From contig OZ038322.1 in NCBI GenBank assembly GCA_964035795.1, positions 7,331,037 to 7,395,036 of the forward strand: a DNA stretch of 64,000 nt. Direction: 5' to 3'. Numbering within the stretch: position 1 is the first letter of the stretch; each line of letters begins with the position of its first letter. Position numbers and translations under genes: made by a program. Under the pieces are notes generated by a model that saw only the letters and a list, made by a program, of their open reading frames with translations, was not told where the DNA came from and ran no database searches. Origin of the DNA: Pterobdella sp. o SKG-2022 (Eukaryota > Annelida > Clitellata > Hirudinida > Piscicolidae). Of the stretch, positions 23,440 through 35,588 are shown piece after piece.

Positions 23440-24050
23440 TTTATTTTCTATGCGCATAGAACCCTTTCTACGGCGTAGACGACTCAGATGGCTTGGCCGC
23501 ATATAAAGAATGGAAAACTCGCATCTACCAAAACAACTAGTAGAAAGCTAAATCAAAGAAGATAAAAGACTACATGAAAATCCGAAAAACGATGGCATGA
23601 TGTGATAAATGAAGATCTTATTTTTTTTAGATCAGCCATTAGTCGCCCCATATTGGGGTTTCGTTAACTTAACAGATGTTTCACAGGGCGCTACTCCTTG
23701 TGTACTCAAATGCAGATCTGAAAAATTTGAATATGGTTTCAATATAGAGAACAAAAGCTTCAAGCAGAAATCTTTGGCGATAAGAAATTAGTTTTGAACT
23801 CCATGACTTAAACAAGTTTATGGAAAAAGAAAATAAAGAATCCGAAACGGATCTAAAATGTCCTATTTGCAACAAAATCTACCTTAAAAAACTAGATTAG
23901 CGAGCCACATCAGACTATCGCATACAATTTTCTTTTGAAAAATCCTTTAAATGTCAATTCTGTGACAAATATTTCAAGAAACAAGGAATGCCAAACCACT
24001 TAAAAAAGGCCATAAACTTAATCCCTTTCTGCATTTCCCTGAAAGTGGAT
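23440..24050 (+). mobile_element. LINE remnant: RT C-terminal tail and zinc-finger-like segment
   Basis: At about 23460-23560 the plus strand encodes FLRRRRLRWLGRI followed by RMENSHLPKQL, the C-terminal tail typical of animal LINE reverse transcriptases. At about 23855-24010 are decayed CxxC fragments (LKCPICNKIYLKK and FKCQFCDKYFKKQGMPNHLK) like the zinc finger ending such ORFs. A SINE body fragment (23628-23710) interrupts it. All frames are broken. Confidence 0.6.
23628..23710 (-). mobile_element. SINE type-B body fragment
   Basis: CCATATTGGGGTTTCGTTAA and CACAGGGCGCTACTCCTTGT match, in reverse, the bodies at 59438-59590 and 60110-60190. The tRNA-like head is missing. It sits inside a LINE remnant. 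Confidence 0.6.
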
Positions 24051-24677
24051 GAATGCAGCTTAGTAAGTATTTATTTTCTATACTTTCAATTTTTCCCGTT
24101 TTATCTAATCTTTCATTCTTCGAAGTCTCTTGGAACGACTTTATGCAAATTGAATTCAACCTTCAATTAAATTCAAGGTCTGGGTATTTACCTCTTTTCC
24201 CTCCCACCTATAACAATCTTCTCTCACTTTACTATTTACCCTTCCGTATTCGCAGTCTTCAATTTTTTTGAACCTCAAGCGTTTTGTGTTGCTTCATGTT
24301 TCTACCAACTCCGTCAATGCTAATATTTTCCTACATGGTTATTAACTTAATATCAGAATTATCAAACATGATTCAAGTGTTTCAACTTAACTATATATAT
24401 TTTTAGTTTGGGCATTGTAAATGCACGTGAAAAGACGTAAAGAAATGGGTTAAACGCAAGCTCTGTAGCTTCATAACTGAAAAGTTTTTGAAAATATTTG
24501 AATACTATAACATTTTTTTTATTAGAAAAAAAAATCTTTTTTTCAAAAAACTTGTTTTTGAGAGATTAAAACAAATTTAATCATATAGTTTCATATATAA
24601 TTTGGTCAAACGTAGTGAATCTAGCGATCTTGTAAAATATGCAAAAACAATAAAAAGTACAAATGATAAAAATTTTT
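24051..24677. other. Spacer downstream of the Ly6-like gene
   Basis: No coding or RNA feature is supported here. Confidence 0.45.
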
Positions 24678-25558
24678 TTAAGTGTTAAATTTACTGAAAG
24701 TAAAAATACATATTAAAAGCGTAAAAGATATAAGATAAACGGATGGATTTTCTTTAGATGAAGAATTACAGCCATCTTTATTGTCACATTGGCAAATTTT
24801 AAGACGCACATTGTATCCTCCACTTCTTTCCTTGCACCACCTTCCTTCCTCGGGTCCAATTTCTCCCTCTACTGCACATTGCCTTATGTACCTCACACTC
24901 CAATGGTTATCGTGATAAGCTGTAACATATAAACATTTGAATATAATATTTTTCGAATATATTCAATGCTAGCCTATGAATAATATGGGAAAAAAACAAA
25001 AAGGTTTTCAAAATTTTATTACGGAGCTTATGCGTAATAAAATTGAAAACTTTGCATTGTATTTTTTAATATTAATAAATGTTTTTTATAGTCAAAAACT
25101 TAAAAATCATGAAATAAAACTTGAAAATATATTCATTAATAAATCATTACTTTCTTGTATAATTTTTCGGCATTTGTTAATATGAGGAGGACAAGCAAGA
25201 AGAGGGTATGTTATGTTGTCGAAAAAGTCAGTGCATCCTTTATCATAAAATGAATTACATTGATAACATTTCAGAGGTTCAGCTCCATCTCTTCTTCTCT
25301 GTTGACCTGGCACTATTGAAGAGTTGATATTAAGTTTATTATTAATTAAAAATTTTTTTATAAGATATTTGAATTTATGTTGGCGAAAGGTTGGTTTGCT
25401 TGTCTACAAAACTAAGTTAGTTTTTTTTTGTCTGGTTCTAGAGTAGGATAAAATTAAACGAAAATTTGTTTTCAAAATTATTTTAACCTACCAGATATCA
25501 AAAAAAAAACAAAAATAAAAGAGAACACAAGAAATAATGTTGTTTCAAACTTTTTCAT
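24678..25558 (-). CDS. Secreted/GPI-anchored Ly6 three-finger protein, quiver/sleepless-like
   Basis: Three exons (25558-25492, 25312-25151, 24919-24678) give 471 nt and 156 aa. The N-terminus is a signal peptide (MKKFETTLFLVFSFIFVFFL). The mature part starts LKCYQCNSFYDKGC and has ten Cys in the three-finger pattern, ending CQCDNKDGCNSSS. The block CAVEGEIGPEEGRWCKERSG then GYNVRLKICQC is the hallmark of the quiver/sleepless group, whose Drosophila founder modulates Shaker K+ channels and nicotinic receptors. A hydrophobic C-terminus after the Ser-rich stretch suggests GPI attachment. An NIT glycosylation site lies in the first finger. The partner here is unknown. It is divergently arranged with NDUFA7. 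Confidence 0.88.
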
Positions 25559-25752
25559 ACTTGCACAGGTATGAAAATAAACACTGCTACTTGTAATCTA
25601 TAGCGTTGAATTTTTATTAAATAAAAAAAATTCTAAATAATTTTTTTAGATTTAAAACAAAATATTCTTTTAGGATAATAATTAATTAATAAACTCTAGC
25701 ATTATTTATTTTTGCTGCTGTTAGATACACCACGGTAAAGCAAACTTTCGAA
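25559..25752. promoter_or_regulatory. Compact bidirectional 5' region (Ly6-like / NDUFA7)
   Basis: Only 194 bp separate two divergent start codons, so both promoters and 5' UTRs must fit here. No TATA box or initiator stands out. The call rests on gene arrangement. Confidence 0.45.
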
Positions 25753-26322
25753 ATGACCGTGAAACCACGAAGTGTGACTCCGATCGTAGAATGGTTCAGA
25801 AATTTAATAGGACAAGTAAATAATTTACTAAATTCTTATTTGGATTTTTATTTTACGTTGGAAAATGAACTTTTTAAATTTTTAATCTTAACCTAAAAAG
25901 ATCTAAAATTTATATTTAACAGAGAATAATCCGACCTCAACTAAGATTTGAAGACGTGAATGTATCTCCAAGGTTATTTTTTATTTTTATTTTAATCAAA
26001 GTTTATAGCTTTCAAGTGAAAAAAATTACAGAACAAGACCTGTAGCGAGTTTGCCAGGAGGAATAAATCACAAATTATCAGATGTGACTTATTTAAAAAG
26101 AGATGGTAGAAGAGAACGTGAAAGACCAGTCATTGCTTACACAGTTACAAAAAAAATGTAGATTTAACTTGTATTACATTAATGTTTAAAGTTCTTTGAA
26201 AGTTTTTGGATATTCTCCTTATTAAATAGTTTTTTAAATGTTTTCTTTTTTTCAGAGGTGAAGGAGAAGTTTTATCAGCTTTTCCACTTTCTGGAAAAGT
26301 TTATGCACCTAAAAAAGTCTAA
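25753..26322 (+). CDS. NDUFA7: NDUFA7, mitochondrial complex I accessory subunit
   Basis: Four exons (25753-25815, 25923-25972, 26032-26157, 26256-26322) give 306 nt and 101 aa (human 113 aa). The segment RPQLRFEDVNVSPRTRPVA then SLPGGINHKLSDVTYLKRDG and RRERERP matches the NDUFA7 (B14.5a) core, which is LQLRYQEISKRTQPP..GPSHKLS...RDGRRE in human. NDUFA7 is an accessory subunit of the mitochondrial NADH dehydrogenase. The C-terminal part after the RDGRRE motif is shorter than in vertebrates. Confidence 0.92.
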
Positions 26323-26502
26323 AGTATTTTTCAAAATAACAGCATAAATGCCTTTTTTATCAATTTTTGCTTTAAAGCACATTTTGGTGCCTTTTAAAAC
26401 CATGTTATGAATCAACTTTTTTTACGATTCATAATCACGAGTTACCTTTATCTTTCAATTGTTTTATCTTCTGGGTAATCATGGAATGCAGATTTTAGAT
26501 TT

Positions 26503-26508
26503 AATAAA
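26503..26508 (+). other. Likely polyadenylation signal AATAAA for NDUFA7
   Basis: The hexamer lies 181 bp after the NDUFA7 stop in sense orientation. Confidence 0.5.
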
Positions 26509-26937
26509 ACTTTAACTTTCACTTCATTCTAAAATTTTCACATGAATTATGTATGAACAGATATCAATTAGCTAATAATATGTTAGATTGTAATACTATT
26601 AAAAAACATACTGTAATATCAAATGTTTTGTATAGTAATAAATTGGATTACGCGTGTCAGTAGATATAAAGCATAAGAATTCATACTGAGAGAAGTAATG
26701 GCTTGGTAAAACACAAAAATGAGGACTCAATAGAAGTCAAATACGCTGTTGACATTACGCTCACACCAAAAGCATTTGAAAAATTATTAAATTTTTTTTC
26801 ATATATGTGATCTAAAAATAACCGACGAGTGTGTTATCGTGTCGCCAAGTGCAAAAAAAAGTATATCAGTGGACAGAGCATTTCAAGCGCAAAACAATTT
26901 AAATTTTAGTTATCAAAATACACATGAATTAGTCCCT
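26509..26937. other. Spacer without recognised features
   Basis: AT-rich. A short open stretch near 26700-26790 has no recognisable motif. Confidence 0.45.
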
Positions 26938-27121
26938 ATGTAATGTAATGTAACGCGGTATTTATAAAGCGCTTTTCCTTATAGATCAAAGCGCTTGCTA
27001 CAAATTTAATGTAGCCAAAACACACTGTGGAACAGGTCCTAATTGTCGGCCCACGCGGGATCGAACCCGGTAACTTTAGATAATTAGTCTAATGCTCAAC
27101 CATTGAGCTATAGGGGCCGAC
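26938..27121 (-). mobile_element. tRNA-derived SINE, type-A body (best-preserved copy)
   Basis: The minus strand starts GGCCCCTATAGCTCAATGG, has anticodon loop CTAATTA (AAT) flanked by TTAGA/TCTAA stems and a B-box GGGTTCGATCC. The body follows (CCTGTTCCACAGTGTGTTTT, GTAGCAAGCGCTTTGATCTA) and then a CATTACATTACATA tail. The anticodon arm folds cleanly, while the T and acceptor stems have mismatches. Confidence 0.85.
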
Positions 27122-28995
27122 ATGATTTGTAACGCACAATAAATAAAGAACAGTATCCAGCACTCTCAAAGGAATATGTTGTACTGAAACTGAGACTACA
27201 AGGAAAACAGAAGCGGGATGTCTGTGTTAGAGATGAAGTTTTTAAGGATGATGCTCAAGGTCCCACGTAAGTATGCATTCTGACTTAATCAAAAAGCACT
27301 TCTATCATCTCATCTTCTACACAACCAACCTCCAATCAATCAATAATAGCAACAAAAATTATACAACAACAGTACCTTCTCAACTCAAACAACAGCACAA
27401 AATCAATTATCAAAAACAACTCACAATCTTGTAGTTCAAAATTACATTCAATCAACCCATACATAATAATAAGTTTTTCAACAACACCCCCTCCCATTAG
27501 CACCATAGAAATTATCCCTGATCATCCTACACGCCGCACACTTGCCCAACTCAAAACCAAAAAGTCACCTTCCATCTTTAGTTACCTAAATACAATCTCA
27601 CCAACTACTCATCCATCACACTTATGTTTATTTTGTTCCCATTAATGTCACGACACCACTTCTTCAACTGTCACGTCATTCCATCATCTCTTGGTCCCGA
27701 AAACCTTTAGACAGACCCTATAGAAGTCTTATACCTGCTCGAAAAATGGAAAATTCTCATGGAAAAAAAAGGATACCCAAATCAGCTGAAGAATTTCCAG
27801 GTAACAAAACAAACAAACGCGTTAGGATGAAACATGAAACAAATATACTACCACGACTTGGCATAAAAAAGCCATAAGCCAAAATTTTCTTACTTAGTGC
27901 TTATATTGGCTAAGAAACGTGGTAAAAAGCCAAAAAGATTTAGATTTTCTTTTGATACAGAAAGCAGTTCAGTAACCGGAAAATATTTACAGACCTCAAA
28001 TGAAATGGTCAGCCTGCTTCAGGCAAGACTGTGATAATCCCTACAAACGATAGAATGAAGAGCAAGAAAGTGATGAACGTGGTAGCGGGGTTTGACGAAA
28101 AATTAAAGGTTTTCAGCAATAAATGAACTTGACTGATATTTCATTTATAAGTTAAAGAATTACTTAGAAAAAGGGCTTTTAAACTACGGAAGAGTTCACA
28201 AATTAATGATTTGTTTGAATTTTAAGACTTGCTGATTATTATTAGAAAAACATCTAAAAATAAATGAAATTTGAAAAATTTGAACACAACATCAAAGCAT
28301 TTAAAAACGTGCTAACCTAATACTGCAAATAAGTAAATGGAATGTATGAAATCTGCTAACTAGAATAAACTTTAAAAATATTTAACTAAACAAAAAAACA
28401 AAAAATTATAATAATAAGCAGGTTTGGGAAATTAACAAAATATATAATAACGAGAACAAAATGAACATAAAAGAGTGTTTATACGAAGGGCTAAAGAAAA
28501 GAAAAATGCTAAAAGACAACACCTGCTGAAATTCAAAACAATGTTTTATAGGAACCAATACAAATTAAGAAAATATATCGAACTGGTCACGACACAAGAG
28601 AAAGAAAAAACGAATGTAGCCATTATGCTCCTCGTATTAGTTTCCAATGAAACTTGACAGAGATTTCTAATAATAACGATATTAGTGAAAGACTAAATAT
28701 ACATTGGAATATAAAATTTGAAACCATAATGGCTAGTTTAGGCTTTGGGTAGGTTATTTCACTTCGAAACGGTATTAAAATGTTCAAAGTTTCTCGTTAT
28801 AAGCATAAATGCTAGACATTTGAAGTTGAAGAAAACCTAAGATCATAAAAATAATTTTGAATACACAAATAAATAAAATAGCATAAATCTCAAATCTCTT
28901 ATGAATATCTTGTGAATTTGCTTTTCAAAATTTCTACAAAAATCGTCTATGTTACTCAGAAACATTCCAAAAAACGTATGTTGTATTTATTTAAT
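27122..28995. other. Spacer with decayed, coding-like low-complexity sequence
   Basis: About 27170-28120 has a base composition unlike its flanks (C/A-rich, many CAA and CAC) and short plus-strand reading pieces such as LKLRLQGKQKRDVCVRDEV and FDEKLKVFSNK broken by stops. It may be a dead transposon or retrocopy. No diagnostic motif was found. Confidence 0.4.
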
Positions 28996-31900
28996 TCATT
29001 CTTTATTGCTGTTAGAGGCAATTGAATCATCAATCCTCCCGCTATATCTCGCGAGAAAAGGGCAAAAGAGGGATAGGGCAGTCGCCATTACGGCTAAGAT
29101 ATACGCCCAGCCCACATGGCAGGAAGAAAGGTTGTAGGACGTGCTACCAGGACAGTATAGGTGAGCTGTTCTGGAGTGGAAACCCAATGGAAACACCAAC
29201 AAACTTGTGATAAGGGTCAACGCTGTAGGGTTAAATGTTGATTTAGTATTAACAAGTAAAAATAGCAATAATTAGTAATAAATTAGAAACATACAACTTG
29301 AACGTTATTTAAATGCTTATTTTAAAGAATGTTCTACTAGTGGAGTTTAATTTGGGAAATTCGAATGAACTTAATTTTTATGAATGTTCTACTAGTGGAG
29401 TTTAATTTGGGAAATTCGAATGAACTTAATTTTTATATTAAAATTTCGTTTGAAGGTATTTTCAGTTTTAATTTCATTCAAAATATCTAAAATGTACAGA
29501 AAATATATTTTTTGATTTTTTGTAATATATCAACAGTGATACTTCACAAACAAAAAATAAACTCCAATAAAAACGATTTTCCAACACAATTCCAAATGAC
29601 TTGGAACTCATGAGCAAAAAACTAGCAGGTGGTTATCGACCACAGCACATACTTCCATGCAAGTCTCTTCCCCCATCTATCTTGCCATCTCTCAATTTAT
29701 TTATCTCATCCATTTCAATCTGCTCTAAATTTTCTTCTAACAGAGAAGTTCCAACTTAATTTATATCATTTTATTTTGTTTTTTATATGCATATAAATTT
29801 TTTAAAATAAAATTGACCGTTTGGGAGTGAATGAAAAAATTGATATCTGAAATGGATATATTTTTCCATTATAATTTTTTTGTTTGCTCATATTTTTATA
29901 TAATTGGCACGCAATACTCAGCAGATGTATTTTAATTGCCGCGGGTCATTTAAATTTGCATCTGAGTTTTGTTTAAAAAAACCATTAAAAAAAGAATATT
30001 CTAAACACCTACATGAAACTGAATTTATTTCAAATATTTGAATTGAATTAAAGCTTAAACTGAATATAAAGTCTGAATAAAATGGTTAAAAAATGCAATA
30101 AAGGAGAGTTTGGACGTGTTTCGCACGACACGACGTGGCAGGACTCAAAAATGTGGCAAGTAGCGTGCGTTCATATGAGCCGTTTTAATTAATTGTTACA
30201 CTTTGAAAATACTGTTATATTTTATTATTTTTTTTTAAAGAACACTGAAGTTACATTGAGAGGTTGGTACCCTCTGTTTATTAAAAAGGCATCTGTTCAT
30301 TTGGCAGTTGTTTTTAGTAATTTTATAAAAGTTCCCTCAGTTTTCATGTTTTAACTATGTTATAAAGAACTATTTTTATAATTAAAAATTTATTTAAAAA
30401 TCACATAAAAAAATTAGGACACGTAATTGTAGTGAAAAATAGTTAAATTTATAGGTTGAAATCTTGATAGTAATAGTGGAAACCAGGAAAACCATTATAC
30501 GCTTGTTTTCTTCAAGATGGCGCCTACATCACACCCGTGGGAATCCAGATTAATGGCCAGATACAAAAATGATCTTTTTATATGTAAAATCTTCAATGCG
30601 GGAGCAAAAAGCTTTTTAGCTGAAATAAACAAAGCTGAAAGATATTCACGATAAAATGATTTGGATAAAGTATATGCCGCTCAAACAATTTGTAGCGAAG
30701 AAAGTATGCAAAACGCTCCAAATCAAAACACCGCCATCTGTTCCAAATTGATTCCTTCATCAAGCACCACAACATGAAAGAAAAAAACTAACAAAAACAT
30801 AGACTAACAACAAAAAAACAGTTTAATGAAATAAAAAATTCAATTTGAGTCTCAATATATAAATAAAGATAATGAAATTGTTTCCACAAGCCACTGGGAA
30901 GTACAAAGGCATTAAGCACACACACACACACCATGCCACTTGCCAAGCATCTCATGTGCAGGCATTTGTGACTTATAAATAATGAAACGCTTCAAAAGTC
31001 TGTTTTCCACGCAAGAGCATTCATTCATTTGCTTATCTCTCTATTCATTTCCTAGTAATCTAGTTTTTTATCTGCCCAATCTCGAATTATTCTTTTGTTC
31101 AGCTTTCAATTCATTTTCTTTATACCTTTTACTCCATCAATCTCTCTTATCTTAATTCACTTGTTTTCTTTATTTGTGATCTTTAGGTAATTTATATTAA
31201 TAAATTATGTTTATTATATTGTTTAAATTATTTAAAACTTTAATTTTATTAACAACTTTTTCGAATGTGGAGATTTTTTAGATGTATCAATTTTCAAAAT
31301 AGATCAACAGAAAGATTCATCAAATCATGAAGCATTCCAAGTGATTTATGATCTTTGGAAATCCAATATTTCCTGTAGATCAATCATATCCGGAAGATGG
31401 TAAACCGATAATAGAAGCAAAAGACTGTTTTACTAAAAAATCTTCCGTTTAAGTGTATGAAAATATAAGAAAACGACTCAGATCGATTCAGCTTTTATTT
31501 TGGTCTATAAAAAATCAAATTAAAAGAAAATCCAAATAAATTCAAAATTTTTTCTTCAAAACATTGAACAAATCCCTTCTCAATTATTTTGAATTTACAA
31601 CTTTCATCACCGGTGAAATCACGCCTACTTACACTTTGAGAACGCCCCTATGTTTAAAAGCTATTAAATATTGCCTTGTGCCGTTCAAACTAAAAATTAA
31701 ATTATTCATCAAAAACTGTCTGTTTTTTATGAAGAATTTTCTGTATAAACGAAAAATTTGATTATTTTTGATTTAAAAAAAATCAATTTATATATCAGTA
31801 AACTCTAATGTAAGATGAATTGGATAAAAAATAAAACATTTATTTCACTAAATGCATTAAAAAATCTTGTGAGTATAATCCATTTAGGAGCTAACAATAC

Positions 31901-34900
31901 ATCCTTTTGGAACATCTGCAAGCAACACTGTTTGTGCCACTCCATAAGGAACAAATGCTGTTCAAATGAATGAGCATCTTCAATTAAATCGTCTGCTGAC
32001 GCCTTTATTGTGACGTCGTGGCGCGTGGCAGAGTATTTATTAAAGTTTTCATTGCTTGCTTTCACCCTCAAGTCATGCTACAAAGATAAATGGCTTTATA
32101 AGATTTTGTACGTTGAAAAAAAAACATTAGACTGAAAATTTCAATTTTGAGATGAAAACTTTTTGAAAGAGAATTTAAGAGCTTAAAGCTGATCATCATA
32201 TTCCACAAAACTTAAAGAGAAAGCCATTTTGAAGGAGATACCAATAAATTGTTAAAAAAATTTAAAAAAAATGAAGTATTTTATTAGTAGCCCAGGCAAT
32301 GGTCGATAAACTTTCGGCTAATACGGCATCTTCTATTAAAATGGCATCCGACGTAAAAAATTTATGTTTTCAAACATTATCTCGCAATGCTGTAAAATTC
32401 TTACTCGTTCTTTATTTTCTCAATTAGAAGTTACAAATCTTTCTCGCCTCGAAAGATCAAATACTATAAAAAGTTAAAGTTTATCTTCTATGTTATGTTT
32501 TATAGCTCAAAATCGATAACATATCTCAAATATATTTCTCATTGAAACATGGTTGACTTTTGCTGATGTAAAATTCTAAAAAAAAACACGTTTTCGATGA
32601 TTGTATAAGCCCGTTGTTTCAAGGCTATAGCTACCATGACATTTTTTAATATTTATTAAAAATAGCAGAAACTATAAAAATTATCCGATAAAGCGATTCC
32701 ATTACTTCTAATAAATATTTGCCATATAGCTCCAACTTGATTTATATTTACTATTTCAGAAAATAAATACGTGTTTTCGTTAAAAATAAAATCATATATT
32801 TTATTTATGAAATTCCATTCATTACGGTGTATTTTTTTTTATTTTTAAAGAAAAAAAATAAATACGGACGTAAATAAAACACCATTAATTTTCATTGAAA
32901 CCCTCAGATACTCAAAAAGATTTAATTTTAAACAACTAAAACTGAAATATATCACTTACCGGCCACAGCTTGTATGCACGCAGTCATTTCAGTAAGCCTG
33001 AAAACGCCAACGCATTTTTGATTGTATCCGCTGCACCAATCCGGAGGTCCCCTGAAGATTAGACTCAATACCGATGCGAAACTACTCAAAATCATGAGAA
33101 AACATCCCACACTATATAACACAGCTGAGATCTGTGAAGATGAGGTAGAAAAAAAATTATTTTGAGTTTTATAGATATTGATAACGTAGAATGAATTAAT
33201 GTGAAAAAATAAAATATATCTGGATGATTTATTAAGCCTGCAACATTGTATGCACGTTCAATAATATATGAGTGGAAGAAGAATCAAAACGATGAAATAA
33301 AAATAAACTCGAAGAAGCTCAAAACTTTTATACATTTTCAGTGCACTCCCATCTTTATTAGTTTATAAAAAAATATTCACAGAGAGATTTTACTTTTTAC
33401 TATTATTCTTATCCCTACCATTCTCTTATGTTATTCAATAATGCAAAAATACATAATAAACTCTCATTATATTAAACTAAACGACCTGGCAACGCTAATT
33501 GCAGCATACTTTTGAAACCAAGGAGAAACCAACCTGCCAAGAATTTGAAGGCAAGTTGGAAAGCCTGAATGAGCCGCCATAAAATGAGCAGATTCGTTCT
33601 TCGTGAAAATTCGATGAAGCAATTTTTTGTCCGTTCTCATCGTTTTTATTCTCATGGAATCTATCATTTTTTTCTGTTTTCCAATTTTCTCTTTTATTAT
33701 CGTCTGTAATTGAAACATTTCTTTTATTGGCGATAGCGTTGATTTCGATATTCGCATTTGATTGATTTGAATCTCTATTTCTGCTGTTGATATTTTTCAT
33801 CTTGAGGTTCCTTTTTGCTGAAGCAGGGTTTTTTTCTGTTTCATCCAGGTTTTCTTCATTGTAAAAAGTTTCCAAGTCTTTTTTCAAATTAATGATGTAG
33901 TTACCACTGTAATGGTTATTGGTATTTTTAAATCTTCTTCGATTTTTGAACTTTTTCGAATTTTTTTGGTTTATAAAATCAATATTTTTGTTCAATTTAT
34001 TTTTTTCTAGTTTTTTGTGCAAATAATTATCTTTATTGGAGTTTTCGTTATCGAATCTATATTCACCCTTATCGTCGACATAATTGTCTTCATATGTATA
34101 TGAATAAGCTATATTTGAATCAGTCTTCTTATCATCATAGTTGTAGAAATAATTATCATCATCATAAACAACATCATAACTAGCACGATTATTATCCTTA
34201 ATGCTGCTATAACTTTTCATGTTTTGAGATTTTTTGTTTTCAACGTATACATTTTTTGCATTGACAAATTTGTTAACATCGTTATCTCTATGTAATTTAC
34301 TACCAAAATAGTTGCGTTGTTGAACGGTTCGTTTGCCTCGGGAAGTGATGCGGCGTCGATTGTTTTGCTGCGAGCGGAAACTGTCTGATTCAAAAAAAGA
34401 TGGGCTAGCGAAAAAATTGTCATAAGTTGATCTTTTAAAACTCATTGAAGTGCACAATCCAAAAAGTCCCAAGTTGTTGCCAGTAGTGAGGTTGATGAGC
34501 CAATAGGATTGCAAAAGACTGAACAAACACGAAGCCGTAACAACTATTGAGACACACAACCATAAGATTTTAACCAAGAGATTTATTTTTAAACGTTTTT
34601 TGTCACTTATTCTTGTTTTCTCACAACTGGATGGAGAAGGCAAATTGATTCTTTCAATGGTCGAGCATCTTTTCTTCATCATATTGAGACGAGAAACCTG
34701 TGATAAATCATCCGAACTTTTTGCTATCGACTGTTTTTTTCGTAATCGCTTGTTGCTCCCTTGGACATTGACCACGATTTTATCACTGCCATTAACCGTA
34801 AATTCAGTATTTTCACTTGAATTATTTTCTGTACTATGTTGATTATCAGAATTATTATTACAAAAGTTTTTATTATTATTCATATTGTGAACGGAGGGAG

Positions 34901-35588
34901 TTTGCGGGAAAGTGAGATCAGTTTCGGATTGTTTGAACGATGTTGTCATTGTGGTTGCCATGGAATAACTGGAAGGGTCGGACCTGATGTGCGAAACTGG
35001 AGAAATGAGAGCATTGTAAGGATGGTTTGATAATGGAGCTTTGGAAGATTGATCTGCACAATGATTTAGCGTTTTATCTGTGAAGAAAACTTGTTTTTGA
35101 GGTGGAGATATAGGGGTAATGGGCGTTCTGACTGGTAACGGAGGTCGTGGTCGTCTGGGTCTACGAGGTTTCTTATGGTTGGTTGTGAAATCAGGCAATA
35201 CCAGATTGGGACTGAGTGGACTTGACATGAATCTACGAACATTTGGAGAAAAAAGTTGCTGGACCTGAGTTGGAACCTGGTCTGTAATTTCATCATGCAT
35301 TTCTTCTTCTTCATTTGATTGATACTGCTGTAAAAAAAGCTTTTGTTTCTCGTTAAGAATTGTTTGCTTTGAAGTCGATGATTGTATTTTAGGATTAGTT
35401 TTGGGATGATTAGTAGTTCTCAAAAAGTTTTGGTGAGGAGAAAATATAAGGCTGCGGTCGAAAATGTAAGTGTGATCGTGAGGGGAGTGGTGGAGGTCGA
35501 GGTAGGCTGGTCTTGAGGGAGGGAGGTTTGAGTCCGAAAGGTGCACTTCGTATCGAGGAGGAGGGTGGCTTGGAGGCTGGCCAAACAT
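28996..35588 (-). CDS. LHFPL-family tetraspan membrane protein with giant N-terminus and first loop
   Basis: Three exons (35588-33530, 33124-32960, 29222-28996) give 2451 nt and 816 aa; typical LHFPL proteins are 200-250 aa. The family core is clear. TM1 with QSYWLI is at about residues 335-365, followed by GLFGLCTS. After a long insert come ERICSFYGGSFRLSNLPSNS then WQVAVLYSVGCFL, a third hydrophobic segment (TACIQAVAALTLITSLLVFP) and CHVGWAYILAVMATALSLFC before a short tail. Residues 1-330 are disordered, rich in Pro, Ser and Asn, with RRPRRPRPP. The first extracellular loop is about 320 aa (usually under 100) and rich in Asn, Asp, Lys and Tyr. LHFPL proteins act as auxiliary subunits of receptors and of the hair-cell mechanotransduction complex. 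Which LHFPL subgroup this belongs to is not clear. Confidence 0.87.
29327..29436. repeat. Perfect 55-bp tandem duplication
   Basis: The unit beginning GAATGTTCTACTAGTGGAGT occurs twice head-to-tail with no differences (29327-29381 and 29382-29436), about 105 bp upstream of the last LHFPL-like exon. Confidence 0.95.
30918..30932. repeat. Short (CA)n microsatellite
   Basis: About seven CA units in the LHFPL-like intron. Confidence 0.85.
31805..32083 (-). other. Coding-like island, possible unidentified exon
   Basis: On the minus strand, after a plausible acceptor (TTTATCTTTGTAG), an open frame reads HDLRVKASNENFNKYSATRH then DVTIKASADDLIEDAHSFEQ and HLFLMEWHKQCCLQMF. It stays open to a stop near 31805 and has less biased composition than its surroundings. 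It does not join the LHFPL-like exons in phase, because a stop appears at once. It may be the last exon of a nested gene or a pseudogene. No family is recognised. Confidence 0.25.

Larger units (their letters stand above)
29223..32959. other. 3.7 kb intron of the LHFPL-like gene
   Basis: The longest intron assigned in the window. It contains a 55-bp tandem duplication (29327-29436), a short (CA)n run (about 30918-30932) and one coding-like island (31805-32083). The rest is AT-rich with nothing recognised. Phase-1 junctions on both sides support it being one intron. Confidence 0.7.
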
